Of a DNA stretch of 64,000 nucleotides, positions 58,909 through 64,000 are shown one piece after another. Position numbers and translations under genes: made by a program. Under the pieces are notes generated by a model. It ran no database searches, was not told the DNA's origin, and was given only the letters and a program-made list of their open reading frames with translations. Position 1 is the first letter of the stretch; the number at the start of each line of letters is the position of its first letter. This DNA comes from Vigna angularis (taxonomy: Eukaryota; Streptophyta; Magnoliopsida; Fabales; Fabaceae): contig NC_068975.1 of NCBI RefSeq assembly GCF_016808095.1, positions 22,265,501 to 22,329,500 of the forward strand, given 5' to 3'.

Positions 58909-59421
58909 AGAATGATGTTCAATGGTGTGCGAAAATTGATTCCATAATTTGGTTATGGGAATTGTAGAATTGATTCATTGCTATTGGAATTGCTTATGGG
59001 CGTAGATGAAATTGATTTTATGAATTTTTTAGTTTCTGATTTTTGTGACTACAAGGAGGACCAAATTGATTCTTTTTTAGTGTGGAATCGATTTTGCTAT
59101 GTATATGCGTTTTCTCGTTAGTGGATTCATAACAATATAGACAGTGAGCCCAATTTTTAATTTGTGATTTTTGTAATTATGTTGTTTGTATAACTTAGGT
59201 TCTTAGACATTGTTAGCGTTTATGAGGGGTTGGTGATATATTCATAACAATGTAGCATCGTGGTGGTTCTCGGGTTAACTCGTTTTTGTCGATGTATTTT
59301 GGTTGGGGAAGGAATATGGACAATTTTTATTTATTATGTTATTGGAATTGATGTTATCATGATTTCAAAACATGCAATGCATAATCAAAATTGTTCTTTC
59401 ACTGGAATCATGGAATCAATT

Positions 59422-59781
59422 TGTTAGACAATTAAAAGTGTATGTGAGGAGGAATAAAAGAGGAGAAAGTTAGTGGCGGGTAGATGGGGAAATCTGTTAG
59501 AGGAGAGATGGTTAGTTTGTTAGAAGAGAGAGAGGGAATATAAATAACAAAGAGATTTGAGAGAGAGGGGGGAGGATTTTGGGTATTGAGACTGGACCTC
59601 TTGGCCAGTGGAGGAAGGGAGGCTTCCTTGGGAGAGATAGTATACTTGTATTTCCTTTTTCTACACATTACATCAGAAATAGAAATACATATTCATATCT
59701 ATTCATCCATACTTACTTACTGTTTAGTGTGTGTGTGAGTTTGAAATTGCTGTTCGGCTCCTTGAACAAAGGAACCTAACA
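59422..59781 (+). repeat. 5' LTR of the Ty3/gypsy element
   Basis: The boundaries are set by TGTTAG at the start and CTAACA at the end, just before 'gatttggtccgacc', the likely primer-site region. The second LTR is outside the window, so the limits are provisional. Confidence 0.6.
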
Positions 59782-59842
59782 GATTTGGTCCGACCTGCTG
59801 GATCTGCTCGGAGGGAAGAGGAGTGAGCTATATCAGAGAAGA

Positions 59843-60981
59843 ATGGAGGGACGAATGGGGGCTATGGAATCGACGGTGGAAGAGTTGAAGGCAGAAATGC
59901 GAGCAATGACTCTCGAGTTTGGACGAGCCTTCGGACGACGCTCTGGAAATCGAGATAGGAGTTCTGAAGGGAGTCGTAATTCTGTCAATGGTGATCGAGA
60001 ACGAAGGTCAGTGGAGAGCACTGATGATGAATCGGAGGATGACCGAGGCGAAGTACAACGTAGCTGGATGAAGCGCGTTGAGCTCCCAACTTTTGAAGGT
60101 ATTGATCCTACTGGGTGGATAGAGAAGGCTGAGAAGTTTTTTGACATCTAGGGAGTAACGGAGAAAGAGAAGATGAAGTTAATGTATATTTGTATGGACG
60201 GAGGCGCTAATTATTGGTTCCGCTTCTGGCGGAAGAAAACCCGACACCCAACGTGGAAGTCGTTTAAGGAGGCATTGACGCGGAGGTTCGGAGGACGGAA
60301 CCGAGGAACTGTTTTTGAGAAGTTGGCCGCTGTGCGACAGCGAGGGGGCGTATATGAGTATATCTAAGAGTTCGAAGTACTCGTGGCGCAGGCAACCGGA
60401 GTAACTGAAGATCAATTACTGGGTATTTCTTCGCAGGTTTGCAAGAAGGATTACGTAATGCCATGAGACCGCATGACCCACGCGACTTGTTGACGGGGAT
60501 GGAGCGAGCTCGGGACGTCGAACAAGTGGGGTTGACATCGCGGGGGAGTAGTGGAGCTGGAGGAAAAGGAGGGGTGACGTGGGGGAGATACTCCGCGAGT
60601 TCAGGGACGGTGGCGAGGACGGAAACTTTTCGTGGACCGTCGAAAGGGCCGGTGAATGGTAGCGGAGGGCCAGGGATAAAGAAGGACGTTAGTGCCAATA
60701 CCATGATTTCAAAGGCTGGTAGTAGTGGAGGAGGAAACGCAGGACGGGGCGTCAGGACTTTACCATACCCAAAATACATTAAGCGGCGTGAAGAAGGACG
60801 ATGTTTCCACTACGGCGGACCCTACAGCCCGGGCCATCGCTGTGCGGAACGGAGCATGCGGGTCATGATTTTGGCGGAGGAGGATGAAGAGGAAGAGGCG
60901 GAGGAGAATGTTGTGGTAGAACAGATGACGATAGAGTTTCGGGATTGTCCGCCGGTGGACTCTCACAATCTAACACGATGA
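59843..60981 (+). pseudogene. Gag of the Ty3/gypsy element, broken
   Basis: It starts MEGRMGAMESTVEELKAEMR. The Gag core reads VELPTFEGIDPTGWIEKAEK, then ANYWFRFWRK and KEALTRRFGG. In-frame stops lie at 60149-60151 and 60365-60367, and a frame shift follows before 60439. The zinc knuckle reads CFHYGGPYSPGHRC, where Tyr replaces the expected second Cys. Gag would package the element RNA; this copy cannot make a normal one. Confidence 0.8.
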
Positions 60982-62885
60982 AGCTGCAAGGTTGGGTGCA
61001 AGGGAAGAAAGTTCTGGTGCTAATCGATAGTGGAGCTACCCATAGTTTTATATCTACCAAATTGGTGAAAGAGTTGGGTCTGGAGTGCATCGACACACAC
61101 CCTTATAAAGTATGTTTAGGGGATGGACAAAAGAAAGTGACCAGCGGGTATTGCACAAGAGTCCCTGTGTTATTAGAAGGCTTAGAAGTTAGAGATAAAT
61201 TTTATCTCTTTGAATTAGGCAGTGTGGACGTAATACTGGGAATTACGTGGTTAGCATCCCTGGGAGAGATAAAGGTGGATTGGGGACAACTCATCATGAA
61301 AGTGGCGCATGGAGGGGAAGAAGTGGAGATAAAGGGTGATCCAGCCTTGACACGTAGGGTGGTGACTCCAGAAGCACTTATTAAAGAAAAAGGGATTGAA
61401 ATTATGACCTTAGTGTGGAGTTTAACCCAAACAGAATTGATGGATGAGGAGATAGAAAAGAGTGGCTTAACGCAGGATGAGGAGGTAGAATTCGCACAAA
61501 TTCTGAGTGATTTTGAAGGGATATTCAGAGACCCCCAAGGACTACCACCAGAGAGGAGAGTTGATCACAAAATTCCCTTGAAAGAGGGCAATGAACACGT
61601 TAATGTGAGGCCATATAGGTACCCCCATGGCATGAAAACAGAGATAGAGCGTCAGGTGGAGGAGATGCTGAATTTGGGCATTATTAGAACCAGTAACAGC
61701 CCTTATTCTAGTCCTGTAATATTGGTAAAAAAGAAGGATGGAAGTTGGAGGTTTTGTGTGGATTATAGGGCATTGAACAGAGTAACAGTGGCTGATAAAT
61801 ACCCTATTCTAGTCATTGAGGAGCTGCTGGATGAACTTCAAGGAGCATTATATTTTTCAAAAGTTGATTTGAAGGCTGGGTATCATCAGATAAGAATGAA
61901 GAGTAAAGACATTCCAAAAACTGCTTTTCGGACACATCAAGGGCATTATGAATTCCTTGTGATGCCCTTTGGGCTAACAAATGCCCCAGCTACATTTCAA
62001 GACATGATGAATTCAATATTAAGGCCGCTTTTGAGGAGGTTCGTGTTAGTATTTTTTGACGATATACTCGTCTATAGCAAGACTTGGGAGGACCACTCGC
62101 AACACCTAACGCAAGTCTTAAAAGTCTTGGTTGAACATAAACTTTTTGCAAACAGAAAGAAGTGTGAATTTGGAAGAAGACAAGTGAGGTATTTGGGACA
62201 CAAGATCTCGGCAACAGGGGTGGAAATGGATAAAGAAAAGGTTGCAGCTATTTTGGAATGGCCAGAGCCCAAAAACATCAAGGAGTTGAGAGGATTCCTT
62301 GGGTTGACTGGGTATTATCGAAGGTTCATTAGAAACTATGGGAAAATAGCTAAACCCCTTACTGATTTGTTGAAAAAGGGGATGTTTAAATGGTCTACAG
62401 AAGGAGCAGTGGCTATGCAGAAGCTTAAAGAATCTGTGACTACAGCTTCAGTATTGATTCTCCCTGATTTTAATCAAACATTTGTTGTAGAGTGTGATGC
62501 TTCGGATACCGGCGTTGGGGCAGTTTTGTCACAGAAGAAAAAACCCATAGCCTTCTTTAGTAAGTCATTATCTGAGTCCTCTTTGACCAAATCCGTTTAT
62601 GAGAAGGAATTAATGACACTTGTGCTTGCTATACAACATTGGAGGCCATACTTATTGGGTCAGAAGTTTATTGTCCTTACGGATCAAAAAAGTTTGCGTT
62701 ATCTACTGGAACAACGCATTACAACTCAAAGTCAGCAAAATTGGCTAGCTAAGCTTCTAGGGTACGAATTTGAAATCAAATACAGGACAGGTGCATCTAA
62801 TCGTGTGGCTGATGGGCTATCCAGAAAAGGAACAGAAGAGGAGGAAACAGAAAAGGTGTTACAGATGATATCTAGACCATACTAG
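60945..62885 (+). pseudogene. Pol of the Ty3/gypsy element: protease, reverse transcriptase, RNase H
   Basis: The frame of about 646 codons is open from 60945. The protease motif VLIDSGATHSFIS is near residue 25. Reverse transcriptase occupies about 215-430: WRFCVDYRALN, the LVMPFGLTNAPATFQ block and the catalytic FFDD. RNase H follows from about 500 (VECDASDTGVGAVLSQ, then TDQKSLRYLLEQ), ending with the SNRVADGLSRK connection. A TAG at 62883-62885 cuts it from integrase, which continues in the same frame. All catalytic motifs inspected are present. Confidence 0.9.
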
Positions 62886-62903
62886 TCTGAATTTCAAGAA
62901 ATC

Positions 62904-63998
62904 ATGGAGGAGGTGGAGAAGGATGAGAGTTTAAAGAAGGTGCTGGAGGAAATAAGGGCAGATCCTAACTCTCACCCAGCTTACACGTTGGAGCATGGAA
63001 GATTACATTATAAGGGGAGACTTGTATTGTCGGCAAAATCTGTTTGGATACCTAGATTGTTGGCTGAATTCCATAGTAGTGTCACAGGAGGACATTCAGG
63101 GGTTTATAGAACCTATAGGAGGGTGGCACAATCTTTGCATTGGATAGGAATGAAGAAGACCGTTACAGATTTTGTGGTTGCATGTCTAGTTTGCCAACAA
63201 CACAAGTACTTGGCAGCCTCTCCCCAAGGGTTGTTGCAGCCTTTACCTATACCTCAAGCAATCTTGGAGGAGATTAGTATGGATTTTATAGTAAAATTAC
63301 CCAAATCTCATGGGTTTGATACTATACTAGTGGTGGTGGACAGACTCAGCAAATATGGCCATTTTATCCCTGTTAAACACCCTTATACAGCCAGGTCAAT
63401 AGCTGAAGTGTTCGTGAAGGAAGTGATTAGGCTTCATGGGATACCTATGACTATTGTCAGTGATCGAGACTCCACATTCTTGAGTGCTTTTTGGAGGGAG
63501 ATTTTCCGCCTGCAGGGAACACAGCTGAACATGAGCACTGCTTATCATCCAGAGTCGGATGGACAAACTGAAGTTTTGAATAGAGTGTTGGGAACTTACT
63601 TGCGCTGTTTTAGTTCTGGACAGCCCAAGATTTGGAGTACAGTATTGCCTTGGGCGGAATTTTGGTACAACACTAGTTACCAAGGAGCATCCAAATGAAC
63701 ACCTTTTGAAACTGTATATGGACGACCCCCTCCAACTCTTACACGTTTCATTCCTGGGGAAACAATGGTGGAGGCAGTTGCACAAGACCTACAAACCCGA
63801 GATGAAGCTTTGACACAACTGAAATATCATCTGGCCAGAGCTCAGGACCAGATGACACACTACGCCAACAGGAAGCGGAGGGAAGCCAAGATCCAAGAAG
63901 GAGATTGGGTATTCCTTAAAATCAGGCCTCATAGACAGACCTCTATGCCCACACGGTTACACTCAAAGCTGTCCGCACGGTATTATGGACCATTTTTG
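62904..63998 (+). pseudogene. Integrase of the Ty3/gypsy element, interrupted and partial
   Basis: The zinc-binding H-H-C-C part reads FHSSVTGGHSGVYRT then CLVCQQHKY. The DDE core has MDFIVKLPKS, then IVSDRDSTF and ESDGQTEVLNR. A TGA at 63696-63698 (ASK-stop-TPFETVYGRPP) interrupts it. The same frame goes on to YANRKRREAKIQEGDWVFLK, the GPY/F-type end, and leaves the window. It lies in the same frame as the upstream pol, so one stop separates each pair of pieces. Confidence 0.88.
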
Positions 63999-64000
63999 GT

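Larger units (their letters stand above)
59422..64000 (+). mobile_element. Ty3/gypsy retrotransposon, 5' part, runs off the window
   Basis: It has a 360-bp 5' LTR (59422-59781; TGTTAGACAA to GAACCTAACA; TATA-like 'gggaatataaataac' near 59534). Then come gag (59843 on, broken), protease-reverse transcriptase-RNase H (60945-62885) and integrase (62904 on), in Ty3/gypsy order. Pol wording resembles plant chromoviruses. The chromodomain, polypurine tract and 3' LTR would lie beyond 64000. Single stops cut gag twice and pol twice, so this copy is not autonomous, although long frames remain. Confidence 0.88.

Overview
This window is plant nuclear DNA from a dicot, most likely a legume of the Phaseolus/Vigna group. 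That placement rests on intron-bearing plant genes (a PTR/NPF transporter, an OCTOPUS-type protein, an RBR ubiquitin ligase, an intronless histone H4), AT-rich spacers and several families of very long LTR elements; the species cannot be fixed from the sequence alone. There are only about five intact host genes in 64 kb. Most of the rest is transposon-derived, and several insertions can be read to the base through their target-site duplications (TSDs).

Layout. 1-2.5 kb: a decayed MULE (FAR1-type) transposase gene with an OTU-like tail. 3.4-5.5 kb: a worn LTR-like block. 5.8-15.9 kb: a Pack-MULE (9-bp TSD) carrying a broken UDP-glycosyltransferase fragment; one of its terminal repeats was split by a young, 7.5-kb Athila-like LTR element that encodes only gag-protease. 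16.5 kb: a Cassandra-like segment with a 5S rRNA-like part. 20.2-22.8 kb: NPF/PTR transporter gene with four coding exons. 24.0-32.2 kb: a nest of elements, with one solo LTR-like unit hosting a second solo LTR, a hAT-type MITE and a third solo LTR, each with its own TSD. 34.1-34.7 kb: a small two-exon gene for a single-pass membrane protein. 35.5-36.6 kb: a fold-back element with a gene-like internal reading frame. 38.0-39.6 kb (minus): OCTOPUS-like gene. 40-47 kb: degenerate LTR-like material and a pyrimidine tract. 47.7-48.4 kb (minus): RBR E3 ligase. 50.5-53.2 kb: a Ty1/copia ruin containing a solo LTR related to the young Athila-like element. 53.4-56 kb: Cassandra-like fragment, a second hAT MITE and LTR-like sequence. 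56.95-57.26 kb: histone H4. 59.4 kb to the end: 5' part of a Ty3/gypsy element running off the window.

The host genes show no operon-like relation to one another. The most unusual signal is in the long LTRs. Tandem arrays of short hairpin units (96 bp x8, 75 bp x4, about 62 bp x3) carry paired changes on both arms that keep the stems intact. Unrelated LTRs also carry family-specific, self-complementary words, and several share an AAGGTAAGGGRAGCTA box that looks like a 5' splice site. Together these suggest structured, possibly spliced, LTR leader RNAs. This is inference from reading by eye; no alignment or folding was run.
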